This document shows, piece after piece, positions 1 through 9,874 of a stretch of DNA of 43,797 bases. The first letter of the stretch is position 1. Each line of letters opens with the position of its first letter. The stretch spans positions 57,501-101,297 of the forward strand of contig CAUYUJ010003581.1 of NCBI GenBank assembly GCA_963575745.1, written 5' to 3'. A model generated the notes under the pieces. That model was not told the DNA's origin. It did no database searches and saw nothing but the letters and a program-made list of their open reading frames with translations. Origin of the DNA: Prorocentrum cordatum (lineage: Eukaryota; Sar; Dinophyceae; Prorocentrales; Prorocentraceae). The position numbers and the translations under genes were made by a program.

Positions 1-100
1 TCCTCCTGCCTCGCCTCGCCCGGCGAATCACATTTTGAAAACGGCCCGCCCTTCATCCGCGACGCTGCTGCAAGCTTAAAAACTTGAAGATCACGAGTGG
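1..100 (-). repeat. Inverted fragment of the 81-bp satellite family
   Basis: The reverse complement of this stretch matches the start of the array at about 26815-26885, including CTTAAAA...GGCAGCAGC and GGGCGGGCCGTTTTCAAAAT. Bases 101-220 show nothing recognisable. Confidence 0.75.
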
Positions 101-220
101 CAGGGAAGGCGCTCGAGCGGAGAGCCCGGCCCGCCCTACCGACACGCCCAGGGGTGCGACGAGAGGGGAGGTATTCATTCATAAGGAAGCGGGGTGGAGG
201 AGGAGGTGGAGCGTGAGAGG

Positions 221-329
221 ATGATGATGATGCTGATGATGCTGATGATGCTGATGATGATGATGCTGATGATGATGATGCTGATGATGCTGATGATGAT
301 GAGGAGGAAGAGGAGGAGGAGGAGGAGAA
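221..329 (+). repeat. (GATGAT GCT)n then (GAG)n microsatellite
   Basis: Imperfect ATG/GCT triplets run to about 302, then GAG triplets. It generates poly-Met and poly-Ile pseudo-ORFs. Bases 330-578 are G-rich intergenic or intronic DNA with no feature seen. Confidence 0.95.
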
Positions 330-578
330 CGAGGTGTAGAAGCGGCGAGTCAGGATCAGGAGGAGCAGGAGGACTAAGACCAGAGGGAAGGAGGGGGCAG
401 AGCCATTGAAGCGTGGAGGGCCGAATCACAAAGCAGCCGCTGGGTGCCACTCTCCCCTGCCCATCCTTCTCCCCGTCCTCCTCCCCTCAATCCGTCCTTC
501 CTCTCCGACTTGTTTCTGCTCTCCGAAGATGCGAGAGCTCGGGGCACTTTGGGGAATGGCACCACGAGGGTCCCAGGC

Positions 579-680
579 CTCGCACTTCTGGATGTTGTAG
601 GTGATCCCCGCAAAGTTCCAAATGAACCAGAGCGACACCAAGGAGCCGACCACTGTGTAGATCAGCAGCATCACGGTCAC
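579..680 (-). CDS. Exon: last TM helix of ABC transporter membrane domain
   Basis: This exon has 34 codons, in phase 0 and out phase 0. The peptide begins VTVMLLIYTVVGSLVSLW and ends YNIQKCE. The hydrophobic stretch with a central GSL matches the last helix of YddA/SbmA-type ABC membrane domains, where it is followed by a short basic/acidic linker and EADFR. The exon ends exactly where that linker begins. The acceptor is CTCCGAG|GTGACC and the donor is GCGAG|GCCTGG, a GC donor. Flanking intron sequence switches at once to low-complexity or GC-rich DNA. The continuation, an exon expected to encode the ADFR-like start of the cytosolic part, is not found in bases 1-578. Confidence 0.78.
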
Positions 681-1095
681 CTCGGAGCGAGCGGAGGAAG
701 AGCGGAAGGAGGACGAGGGGGAGAGACGAGGGGAGGCGACCAAGGAGGACGAGGGGGAGCAGAACGGATGGGGATGACGCAGACCCTTGCTGTGGTGGTC
801 CCTGTGCAGACATCCGGGCCGGGGCCACCACGCGTCAGGACCGAGCTTCGGAGGAGGCCAGGGCGCGCTTCGGGCGGGCCACGAGGCTGTGCAAGAGCGG
901 CGGCGGGGGGGGCAGGCAGACCCGGAGAGCGGGTGCGGCCCTGGCGGCGCGGAACGCCACCCGCCCCACGGCTGCGGGGCCGACGGCGGCGAGGCTGCAG
1001 CGCCGCCGGGCGCGCCCACCCGGCCGCTCCCCCCGAGCCGCTTCCCCCCCGCCCGCCGCCGCCGCTCCCTCCTCCCCGCGCTTCGGAACGCTTGT
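681..1095. other. GC-rich intron stretch, nothing recognised
   Basis: This follows the acceptor side of the 579-680 exon. It begins as a purine-rich run (to about 770) and then becomes very GC-rich with C or G homopolymers. All frames are open by composition; no domain is seen. Confidence 0.5.
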
Positions 1096-1103
1096 GGAAG
1101 TCA

Positions 1104-1311
1104 AGGAGCGCTCGGAAGCGCCTGGCAGCGCCTGGGAGCGCGCCGGGAGCGCCCGGGAGCGCTCGGAGGCGCCTGGGAGCGCGCCGGGAGCGCTTGGGAG
1201 CGCTCGGGAGCGCCAGGGAGCGCCAGGGAGCGCCTGGGAGCGCCTGGGAGCGTGCCGGGAGCGTGCTGGGAGTGCCAGGGAGCGCCTGGGAGCGCCTGGG
1301 AGCGCCGTCCG
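1104..1311 (+). repeat. 10-bp minisatellite GGGAGCGCCT
   Basis: About twenty degenerate units of GGGAGCGCCT/GGGAGCGCGCC occur in tandem. The downstream 1316-1830 is moderately complex intron DNA with no feature seen, and 1830-1990 is a purine-rich tract. Confidence 0.9.
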
Positions 1312-2059
1312 CTGCCGTCCCTGCTCGCCCGGTTACAGTGCCCTCCACGCGTGCACGGTCCATGCTTCGACAGGCGGCTGGCCCTTCGAGCGGTGTTGCT
1401 TGCACAGCGTGCGGTGCCCTGACCACGCGGCAGGCCTGTCACCTCTCTCAAGAATGCCGACTTGCGGGAGCGTGGGGCCTCAGTGTTGGCAGGGCTTCGG
1501 ACGAACCGTGTCTTGTTCTGAAACAATTAATGCATTGTGGAGCTATCGCAGTTCAACCCTTGACTTCTGGGCACTGGTCTCTGCAGTTCTCAGGTGTTAT
1601 GACCGGGAGCTGGCTTGCAGAAGTTTCAAAAGTTGGCAGACGAATTGACTCTGGCATGTTCGTTATCGCGTGAAGTCTCCAGGATGGGGATGAAGAAGAG
1701 AACGGGGAGGAGTTCGGGAGGAGGACACTTCGGGGCATTCATACCGATGATACGTGGGAGCGCAAATAGGTGCATTGATTATTCGTGTCTGGGAGGGCAG
1801 AATGTCGACCGTCGGACGAGGACGGATGGGAAGGGAGGGGGAGGAACAAGGAAGGGGAGGGAAGATGAAGGGAGGAGGAGGGCAGGACGAGGACGGTGGG
1901 GATGACGAGAAAGATGGTGAGGAGGAGAGAAAGGGAAAGAGGAGGAGGAGGAGGAAACAGAGGAGGAAAAGGCGGAGGATAAGACGGTTAACGCCCCCGT
2001 CACATCGGCCTCCCCCCTGGCCTTTTCTTTTCATGGGGAAGAGGGGCAACCCCTCCTCC

Positions 2060-2165
2060 CTGGCGCGCAGAGCGCCAGGGCGGCGCCAGGCGGCGCCAGA
2101 GGCGCCGCCAGGGGTCCCAGCGCGGATCCAGGAAAGCCGCGCGGAGGAGCGCCAAAAGTTTCATG
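2060..2165 (+). repeat. Degenerate relative of the 11.8-kb foldback element
   Basis: It shares alternating GGCGCCAG inverted blocks, a GCGCGGAT...GCGCGGAG core and the neighbouring AGTTTCATG with the element at 11763-11902. The arms are no longer complementary end to end. Between 2166 and 2670 the DNA is GC- then purine-rich with no gene. Confidence 0.5.
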
Positions 2166-2670
2166 CTTATGGCGTTTTTTTCTTCTCTGAAGGGTGCCTC
2201 GCCCCGTCCCTGCCGCCTCTTCGGCCCAGCCCGTGTGGCCCCGTGGCCTCTCCGCCGTCTGCGGCCGAGCGCGCGGGCCGATGCTGGCCGGGCGGCGCGG
2301 GGGGGGGTGGAGGGGCCTCCCGCGAGGCCCGCGGGGGTGGGAGCGGAAGACGATGAGAGAGGATCGTCCTGCAGGAGCGCACAGGAGGGAGGGGAAGAGA
2401 AAGGGGGAAGGCGAGGAGAGGAGCAGGAGGAGGATTCGGAGGCAGCTTCCAGGAGAAGATCGTCGCCAGAGCGATCGAGGGCTACTGGGTCCGATGAGAA
2501 GGCCATTGGGTCGGATGAGCCCAACTTAAGCCCAAGGTCAGGCTGGATTAAGGCAGATTGCAGGAAATGGAAAGGGACTCAACTGGATGATGACGGATTA
2601 GGCTGGGCTTCGGCCACGGATCTACCAGCGCCGATGCTGAATGTAACCTCCCAGGAGTTACATCCTAAGT

Positions 2671-2915
2671 AGGATGAGGAGGATCAGGAAGATGAATTCG
2701 AGGAGGAATACGAAGGAGAAGAGGAGGAGCAGGAGGAGGAGGAGCAGGAGGAGGAGCAGAAGGAAGAGCAGGAGGAGGAGGAGGAGCAGGAGGAGGAGCA
2801 GGAGGAGGAGCAGGAGGAGCGGACGGAGAGAGGAGAGAGGAGAGGAGGAGAAGGAGGAGGAAGAGGAGGAGGAGGAATGCGAGGGAGAAGAGGAGGAGGA
2901 GGAGGAGGAGGAGGG
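2671..2915 (+). repeat. (GAG/GAGCAG)n purine tract
   Basis: This is a long imperfect GAG tract with CAG interruptions. It is the source of poly-Glu, poly-Arg and poly-Leu open frames on both strands. Confidence 0.95.
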
Positions 2916-3268
2916 GACGGAACGCCTTCCCGGACGTGCACAATTCGAAGCGAGATGTGCCATCTTCCCTGGAAGTGGGAGGGGAGGCGAGGTGTGCAAG
3001 TGGTGCGCTCGTGTGCGCGTGCATATGTTTGGGCCCCGGATAATAATCTTGCCGTGCTGGGCCAGTCTGATGAGCTGAAGTGCTCACCCGCAATTGAGCT
3101 TCTGCCACTGCGAGCAGTAGTCCGAGTCAACCTCCTGAGGAAACCCCAGCCAGGACGACGGGAACAACCACGACGGCTGCAAACTAGGACACTAAGAAAG
3201 CCGAGAAGTCCAAGTGACGTCGTCAAACATAACGACTGGAGACAAACAACATGAGACCCCCCTGTCAC

Positions 3269-3319
3269 CTGAGGCACGACGGTCCAGATGAGGACGGAGC
3301 TGCTCAGCAGGGTCACCAC
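3269..3319 (-). CDS. Micro-exon: penultimate TM helix of the ABC transporter
   Basis: This 51-nt exon encodes VVTLLSSSVLIWTVVPQ in phase 0/0. The acceptor is GCCCTCAG|GTGGTG and the donor is CCTCAG|GTGACA, a GT donor. The peptide matches the family segment usually seen as VVTLLSFxVILW, directly before the last helix. Joined to the exon at 579-680 it gives a continuous two-helix hairpin with the spacing expected for YddA-like proteins. The frame stays open upstream of the acceptor (an in-frame Met lies about 13 codons before), so a somewhat longer exon cannot be excluded. The splice signals and homology favour 51 nt. Confidence 0.7.
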
Positions 3320-3445
3320 CTGAGGGCGTACCCCACCATACATGCAAAGAGTCATCTTACCAGCTGGCCACTTAAACGGCAGTTTCGTCCTGGTGGCGCT
3401 GCTCAATCCAACCCATCCTTATGCCCAAGCCATAATACTTGCTGC

Positions 3446-3675
3446 ATTTCTCTCTCTCTCTCTCGATATTTATCTCTCTCTCTCTCGTTCGCTCGCTCTC
3501 TCTCTCTCTATCTCTCTCTATCGCTCTCTCTCTCTCTCTCGTTCTCAAGGTGTTTCTTCATGTTTCCCTCTCTCTCTCTCTCTCCCTCCCTCTGTCTAAG
3601 TATGTGTATGTGTGGTCCAACCTCTCTCTGTCTCTCTTTCTTTCTTTCTCTCTCTCTCTCTCTCTCTCTCCTTCT
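3446..3675 (+). repeat. (CT)n microsatellite cluster
   Basis: Three blocks of CT dinucleotides are separated by short unique segments. It lies in the intron upstream of the 3269-3319 exon. Confidence 0.95.
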
Positions 3676-3960
3676 CTGCAAGTTCCGCCCATCCACATCT
3701 TCCTCAAGGGTCCGAAAGTCCGACGACCCAGTCGGCGTGTGTGAGAGGCTCTTCGACGCGAGGCAAGTCCAACCCAAGCTGCCGCACGCCAGCCTCCTTT
3801 GAATCGTCGTCGTGAGGGAGCCCTTCCCCGGCGGGGGAGGGGTCCCAAAGGGGGGTCCCGACGGGGGATCTGGTGAGGTTCCTGGGGGTCGTGACCCCCG
3901 CCCTGGGAACATATCCCCTTCTTACCTTCTGTTGCCCCCATCGTACTTAAGGACCGCATC

Positions 3961-4104
3961 CCAGAAATAATTTCGAGCACCCGAACAAGTGTCGAAACAA
4001 TGTCAAAACGGTGTCGAAACAGTGCCGGACGAGTGTCTCCCAGGGCCCGGCGCGTGAAAACCCTCGAGTTTCGGTACTTTGTTGGTGCTCGAGAGTCTTT
4101 CTGG
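3961..4104 (+). mobile_element. MITE-B copy 1
   Basis: A 144-bp unit is bounded by 21-bp imperfect inverted repeats. The left end begins CCAGAAATAATTTCGAGCAC and the right end closes with CTCGAGAGTCTTTCTGG. The interior has several GTCGAAAC-type repeats. Copy 2 is at 9742-9874 in the same orientation. Flanking GTACTTAAGG is also shared, so the true element may be slightly larger. No clear target duplication. Confidence 0.65.
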
Positions 4105-4281
4105 TGATCAAAGCTAATCGGGGATGGACAGACCCCCCTTTAGTAAAACGTGGTTTAGTGAAAACGACCTGAGGCCCAAACCTGGCGGGCGCAAGCCTGG
4201 AAAATAACGGCCACGGAACCCTCTCGAGAACCGAAAACGGACAATTCACGAATCGACGTGCCACTGCTGGGGTTTCTGTCC

Positions 4282-4437
4282 AGGAGGAGGAGGAGGAGGA
4301 GGAGGAGGAGGAGGAGGAGGAGGAGGAGTAGGAGGAGGGGAGGAGGAGGAGGAGGAGGAGGAGGAGGAGGAGGAGGGGGAGGAGGAGGCGGAGGAGGAGG
4401 GGGAGGGGAGGAGAGGAGGAGGGGGAGGAGGAGGCTA
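4282..4437 (+). repeat. (GAG)n microsatellite
   Basis: Roughly 150 bp of nearly pure GAG triplets with G-rich interruptions. The stretch 4440-4980 is GC-rich, with a second purine tract at 4735-4850; no gene is supported. Confidence 0.95.
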
Positions 4438-4982
4438 GAATAGGTTGGAGCGTCACAACTCTCCACGCTGCCCCCATGGCTCTCGGCTCCCAGCTCGGCT
4501 CTCCGGCGGCCGCCGGGGACGCTGCAGGCCCCCCCCCCCCCCTCGGCAACGCGCTCGGCGCGGCGCAGCCGCGGAGCAGCACCCCGAAGCCGGAAGGCCG
4601 CCAGGAGCCAACGAATGCGCTCGAGAGTCTCAGGCATCGAGTCCGAAGCCTGCAGAAAAAACCTGAAAGCCCTGCAGCCTCGAGCCCGAAACGGCCCCCC
4701 CTGAGCCCGTCCATCCCACTTGACGTTGCCCCGAGGGAGAGGGGGAGGAGACGAGCGGACGGCTGGGGGGGAGGAGGCGAGGGAGGGAGACGAGGGGGGG
4801 AGAAGGGGGAGAGGAGACGAGGGAGGGAGGGCGGGGGGGGGGGGGGAGCGGGCTCTCCAGGAGGCGCGGGGCGGCGCGGGGGACCGCAGCAAAAGGCCGG
4901 AGTGGGCGCCCAGGGCCCCTCCTCGCTGATGAAGATGCTGCCGCGGAAAGCGACGACTTTGTGACACCAGTCCCAAACTCCA

Positions 4983-5007
4983 GGGCGTCCAAGAGGGTTG
5001 GACGCCC
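4983..5007. repeat. Perfect hairpin, 10-bp stem
   Basis: GGGCGTCCAA is followed by a 5-base loop and TTGGACGCCC. Confidence 0.85.
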
Positions 5008-5229
5008 GAGATATCCAAGATCACTCAGGTCTGGGGGAACTCGGGCTTGGACCTCCGACGCACGAACCAGAGTTACCCCTGACCACCCCCAGCCCCGATG
5101 ATTCGGGAGTGGTTGGACTCCCGAATCATCCGAGGTTACTCCAGTCCAGGGCAACTCCGGTTTGGGCCCCCGAGGCACGAATCAGAAACTACCCCCGACC
5201 ACCCCCAGCCCCGATGACCCAGGGCTCTA
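4998..5229 (+). repeat. Two tandem 116-bp units
   Basis: Units start TTGGACGCCCGA (4998) and TTGGACTCCCGA (5114). Both end with ACCACCCCCAGCCCCGATGA. The junction is a perfect hairpin (5097-5130). Confidence 0.85.
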
Positions 5230-5282
5230 AGAGTTGAGCAGGGACCGACCGTCCCAGCATTCCTATACTCCTACCACGACAT

Positions 5283-5417
5283 GTTCTTAGAACCCAAAAA
5301 TGCTCTAATAACAAAAACAATGTTCTTAGAACGTCAACCCGATGTGTTAAAACAAGACAGTCTGAGCCAGAAATGTTCTAAGAACATTTCGGGCAAACGG
5401 CAAAAGGTTCTTAGAAC
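5283..5417. repeat. Cluster of four GTTCTTAGAAC palindromes
   Basis: Near-identical 11-base palindromes occur at 5283-5293, 5322-5332, 5375-5385 (GTTCTAAGAAC) and 5407-5417 in locally AT-rich DNA. Possible protein-binding sites or element ends; function unknown. Confidence 0.7.
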
Positions 5418-5745
5418 ACTCTTTGGTGGGCCTATCGGCGAGCCAAGAGGCCTCGCCACTGTTCGAGGAGAGGGGGGCGTTCAAGATGGGGGGTAGCAGG
5501 CCATGGCCGAAAGCACGCGGGCGGGCGGGTGCCGCACGTCGCCCGGTAGCGGAGAGGCTGGGGGCCTCCCGCCGGCCGCCCTGCGTAGCGGAGCTCGATC
5601 TCGCGGCCGGCGGGCCAGTCGCAGTGGGGGAGAGGGGACGCATAGGGGACGCAGAAGGGCACAGTGCAGTCCAAACGTGTAGTGATTGTACGCACAGAAA
5701 CATACCAGTATGACACCGGAGAAAAACCCCAATCATAATCGTTTT
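5418..5745. other. Unique GC-rich stretch, nothing firm
   Basis: No repeat is recognised. A minus frame contains DWPAGREIELRYAG, but splice signals and order do not support an exon. Confidence 0.4.
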
Positions 5746-5960
5746 AGGGCTTTGAGGCTATGGGGCTATAAGGCTATAGGGCTTTAAGGCTATGGGGCTA
5801 TAGGGCTACAGGGCCATAGGGCTATAGGGCTATTGGGCTACAGGGTTATGGGGCTGTAGGGCTATAGGGCTATAGGGCTATAGGGCTTTAGGCCTATAAG
5901 GCTATGAGGCTATAGGGCTCTTAGGGCTATAGGGCTACAAAACTATAGGGCTATAAAGCT
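5746..5960 (+). repeat. GGGCTATA minisatellite
   Basis: Units of 8-10 bp around GGGCTATAGGGCT, with TTTAAGG and ACAGGG variants. Confidence 0.95.
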
Positions 5961-5969
5961 ATATGGAGC

Positions 5970-6118
5970 TACCGGGCACCTGGGCACCCGGGCACCTGGG
6001 CACCCAAGCACCCGGGCACACGGGCACCCGGGCACCCGGGCACCCGGGCACCCGGGCACCCAGGCACAAGGGCACCCGGGCACCCGGGCACCCCCGGGCC
6101 CCTGGGCACCCGGGCGTG
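5970..6118 (+). repeat. 10-bp minisatellite GGGCACCCGG
   Basis: About fourteen tandem GGGCACCCGG-type units, directly after the GGGCTATA array. Confidence 0.95.
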
Positions 6119-6254
6119 CCGCGGAAATCGGCGGCAAACCTAACCTAACCATATGAATCCGCTAGGACCCCTACAGAGGCAAGCTCTGATTGGGGAACTA
6201 TGCGTCCTCCTTGGAGGCACGCGTCCGACCCGAACATGCAATATACCCATCCTG

Positions 6255-6390
6255 TAGCATATTGTTTCCCGAGCGGTGTGGCCGGAAAGCGCCCGCCACG
6301 ACGCATGTACTATAAGAGTCCTCGGTGCGCGCGTCGCCCCTGTGGGGGGCGACGCACACATAGTATTAGTATGTTGGGGTGACGCCGAAT
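6255..6390 (+). repeat. Dispersed repeat with hairpin
   Basis: The left part (GGCCGGAAAGCGCCCGCCAC) recurs near 11625. The right part recurs at 14880-14960 beside an exon donor. It contains a perfect 10-bp stem (6331-6340 with 6346-6355). Confidence 0.7.
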
Positions 6391-6604
6391 GAAGCACGGG
6401 TAGTAAGGACGCAAGACCCTTGGAGGCCGAAGTCGGGATTTATTGGGCGACGGGCGACCAGTGAAAACGGCAGAGGACGGGCCGCAGAGGCAAGGACACA
6501 AGGGCACCCTAGATGAAGGCGCGCGTCCTTACTAGGCGCACTGACTGTGGTGTTACGCGCCCTCCTCAGAAGCCCACGTCTGGGCCGGACATATTGTATA
6601 GACG

Positions 6605-6744
6605 TGCTACAGTTAGGTCGGGTGTCCTCATACAGGCGGATCTTGGACGAAAAACCAAAAATAGCCAATATATACCCCCCAAGTAGCCCCAAATGATCAA
6701 ACAATCGTCCCCTGACGATCTCTTCACTATTTCCCAACCATCCT
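6605..6744 (+). mobile_element. MITE-A left-half-like segment
   Basis: It starts TTAGGTCGGGTGTCC and continues through GGATCTTGGACGAAAA and AATCGTCCCCTGAC, as in MITE-A at 21957. It then passes directly into the composite satellite element without the MITE-A right end. Confidence 0.6.
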
Positions 6745-7974
6745 GTGGCGTTGGGTCCTCGTTTTGAGGAGACGGTGCGGCGCGTCTCCTCCTTCCTCCT
6801 TCCTCCTCCTCCTCCTCCTCCTCCTCCTCCTCCTCCTCCTCCTCCCTCCTCTCCCTCCCCCTCCTGCCTCTCCTCTGCCTCCTCCGCCGCCGCCGCCGCC
6901 CCCCCCGCCTCTCTCCCCTGCTCAGCTGGACCGCACTGCTGCCAACAGGGCAGAGGCGAAGAGGAGGCGCGAGGCCCGACGGGAGGCTGCGCACCAGGGG
7001 CGGGCGCCCTGGCGAGGCACTCTCAGCTTCGAGAGCCACTTCCAGGCCGGACCCGCCTTGTGCCCCCCCTCCTCTTACAGATCTGGAGGCATAGGCACGA
7101 AGCTTTAGAGACGAACACGGACCCAGGTCCCATGCCAGCGTCCCACCACCTCTCCCTCCTCCCTGCGTTTCACCCACCCAGTACAGCGTTTCGTGGCCCC
7201 ATAGGGACCTCCACCTAAGGTCCCAGTGGCGGAACTCGCATGGCATCCCCGCCCCATTTTGGCACATCCGTGGCCAGTGGCGGAACTCGCATGGCATCCC
7301 CGCCCCATTTTGGCACACCCCTCACACGCTTCGTGGCCCCATAGGGACCTCCACCTAAGGTCCCAGTGGCCGAACTCGCATGGCATCCCCGCCCCATTTT
7401 GGCACACCCCTCACACGCTTCGTGGCCCCATAGGAACCTCCACCTAAGGTCCCAGTGGCCGAACTCGCATGGCATCCCCGCCCCATTTTGGCACACCCCT
7501 CACACATTTCCATAGGGACCTCCACCTAAGGTCCCAGTGGCCGAACTCGCATGGCATCCCCGCCCCATTTTGGCACACACACCTCACACGCTTCGTGGCC
7601 CCATAGGGACCTCCACGTAAGGTCCCAGTGGCCGAACTCGCATGGCATCCCCGCCCCATGTTGGTGCACCCCTCTACACGTTTCGTGGCCCCCTGGGGAG
7701 CTAAGGTCCCAGCAGCGGAACTCGCATGGCATCGCCGCCCAATTTTGGTGCACCCCTCACACGTTTCGTGACCCCCAAAGGAGCACCACCTTCGCCGCCC
7801 CCCTGATAGGGAGCTGCCTAAGGTACCCAGTGGCGGAACTCGCATGGCGGCGCCGCCGCATTTTCGGCACACCCGTCACTCAGTTCGTGGCCCCATAAGG
7901 GGGGCGCGGGCGAAGCTGATCTGCACGCTTGCGGCAGTCACAACTGCACATGGTTGGGTCCTTCGTCAGGCTAG
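6745..7974 (+). mobile_element. Composite satellite element, copy 1
   Basis: In order it has a left module GTTGGGTCCTCGTTTTGAGG and GACGGTG; a (CTC)n tract (6790-6850); a GC-rich spacer; a satellite array (about 7185-7890); and a right module TGGTTGGGTCCTTCGTCAGG. Copies 2 (8088 on) and 3 (40828-42139, inverted) keep the same order. Array units are about 77-90 bp around CGTGGCCCCATAGGGACC and GGCATCCCCGCCCCATTTTG. No transposase is visible. Confidence 0.75.
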
Positions 7975-8697
7975 TCTCGGGCCTGTCCCCCTACGGGGGG
8001 ATTTCGACGAAAAATAACAAATACCCCAAACATAATCAAGAAATAATCCAACAATAGTCCAGGGACTATTCCAAACCATCCGGTGGTGTTGGGTCCTCGT
8101 TTTGAAGAGACGGTGCCCCGCGTTCCTCCTTCCTTCCTTCCTCCTTCCTCCCCCTCCTCCCCCCTCCCCCTCCTTGCCTCTGCTCTCGGCACACCTCTCA
8201 CACGTTTCGTAGCCCCACAGGGAGCTCCACCGAAGGTCCCAGTGGGAGGGGGGGGGCGCATGCGGTTCCCCCACCCAGGGCAGCGCTTCGTGGCCCCATA
8301 GGGAGCTCCACCGAAGGCCCAAATGGGGGTGGGCGCATGCGGTTCCCCCACCCAGGGCAGCGTTTCGTGGCCCCATAGGGAGCTCCACCGAAGGTCCCAG
8401 TGGGGTTGGGCGCATGCGGTTCCCTCACCCAGGGCAGCGTTTCGTGGCCCCATAGGGAGCTCCACCGAAGGCCCCAGTGGGGGTGGGCGCATGCGGTTCC
8501 CCCACTCAGGGCGGCGCTTCGTGGCCCCATAGGGAGCTCCACCGAAGGCCTCAGTGGGGGTGGGCGCATGCGGTTCCCCCACCCAGGGCAACGCTTCGTA
8601 GCCCCATAAGGGAGCTCCACCGAAGGCCCCAGTGGGGGGTGGGGGGGGGCGCATGCGTCCGCCACACCCAGCACGGCGTTTGTGGCCCCATAGGGAG
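7975..8697 (+). mobile_element. Composite satellite element, copy 2 (cut by gap)
   Basis: A MITE-A-like start (GGGCCTGTCCCCCTACGGGG) leads to GTTGGGTCCTCGTTTTGAAG at 8088. A CCTT/CTC tract follows, then six units of an exact 77-bp satellite (8205-8697) built on TTCGTGGCCCCATAGGGAGC and GCGCATGCGGTTCCCCCAC. The right end lies in or beyond the N gap. Confidence 0.75.
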
Positions 8698-8797
8698 NNN
8701 NNNNNNNNNNNNNNNNNNNNNNNNNNNNNNNNNNNNNNNNNNNNNNNNNNNNNNNNNNNNNNNNNNNNNNNNNNNNNNNNNNNNNNNNNNNNNNNNN
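8698..8797. other. Scaffold gap of 100 N
   Basis: Exactly 100 N, a conventional placeholder length. It interrupts the 77-bp array, so true array length is unknown and missing transporter sequence could be hidden here. Confidence 1.
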
Positions 8798-9049
8798 GAC
8801 GGAGGGACGGAGTGGTTCGAAGGGAGCGGTCTCCCAGGGCTTCCCACGGGTCGACGGCCCGGGGCAGCGGGGCGGGCAGAGTGGCGACGGGGCGGGGGGG
8901 GCGGCGGCCGATGGCGGCGAGGTGGCCTCTGCAGCCTGCGTGCGCTGGCGGCGGGCAGCACGAGGCTCAGCAGCAGGACTCCGCTGAGGCTGACCTCGCA
9001 CGGTCGAGCCTGGGCCAGAAGAGCATCCGTCAAGGACGTGGGACCCTCT

Positions 9050-9175
9050 GCCGGCCAAAACACACAGAACATCCAAGGGTACCCTCCCCAGGGTGCGCAA
9101 GAACGTCCAACAAGCACGGATAATACTGGGGTGCCCTCCCCGAAGCAACCTCGATCTTATGCCTCGGTCCGACTG
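9050..9175 (+). repeat. Dispersed repeat shared with 42810-42930
   Basis: Shared order: CATCCAAGGGTACCCTCCCC-like, GCACGGA.AA, GGTGCCCTCCCCGAAG and TATGCCTCGGTCCGAC. Bases 8798-9049 are GC-rich with no gene; 9176-9317 show nothing. Confidence 0.65.
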
Positions 9176-9317
9176 TCCTCTGAACAGAGAACGATACTGG
9201 CCATCTTCCACATCACTTGTGTCAGACAGTGCACTGCGTGGTGAAGCCGGGGAGGTCAGGAGGGAGGAGGACACGCAGGCAGACAAGAGACCGACCCCCT
9301 CCCTAGGGGCATCCCCG

Positions 9318-9395
9318 TAATACACATATATATAAAAATATATATCTATATGCATATATGTACATATATGTGTGTATATATACATATACTCTTAC
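9318..9395. repeat. (TA)n-rich low-complexity tract
   Basis: Alternating ATATAT/ACATATATGT, one of few AT-rich patches. Confidence 0.9.
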
Positions 9396-9489
9396 GAGAA
9401 GAGTCCAGGTTGGACGACGAAGCCTAAGTGACACGCATGTCCGTGCTTCAGAACAAACCGAACTCACAGGGTCCCCGAGATACTGTCAG

Positions 9490-9640
9490 CACACGTGCTT
9501 GCCATCGCCCGGACGTACGTTCCCCGTGCACTTCTCGGCTTCGCGCGTGCTTCTTTTGGCCAGATGATCCAGGATGCTCCTCGATGGTCCTCGCCGAGAC
9601 AAAGACAAACAAAAAAAACGCCCGAGCGATGCCAAGCTGG
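9490..9640 (+). repeat. Dispersed repeat pair, copy 1
   Basis: It matches 10965-11100 in the same orientation: GCTTGCC.TCGC.CGGACGT, GATGCTCCTC.ATGGTCCTCG, an A-rich stretch, then CGCCCGAG.GATGCC. Confidence 0.75.
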
Positions 9641-9741
9641 AAAGGCTTCGCTGTCTGTCGACGGGGGGGAGGGGCAGCGGAGCAGGCGGGAAGAAGGGCG
9701 GAGAGTTATGATGTTCCCATAGTACTTAAGGGCCACGCCCC

Positions 9742-9874
9742 CCAGAAATAATCTCGAGCACCCGGAAAAGTGCCGAAAGAGCGTCGAAACAGTGTCGGAC
9801 GAGTGCCTCCCAGGGCCCGACACGTGAAAACCCTCAAGTTTTGGTACTTTCTTGGTGCTCGAAATTCTTTCTGG
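9742..9874 (+). mobile_element. MITE-B copy 2
   Basis: 133 bp with inverted ends. The left reads CCAGAAATAATCTCGAGCAC and the right GGTGCTCGAAATTCTTTCTG; they agree at 19 of 21 positions as inverted repeats. The interior is closely similar to 3961-4104. Confidence 0.65.

Noticed and set aside
5590-5650. Minus frame DWPAGREIELRYAG resembling the entry to an ABC ATPase domain
   Set aside because: Out of order for the transporter (the ATPase part should lie left of base 1), no clean splice pair, and only loosely similar.
7180-8697. CRISPR-like regular repeats
   Set aside because: The units are contiguous satellites with no unique spacers, in a eukaryotic intron-like context.
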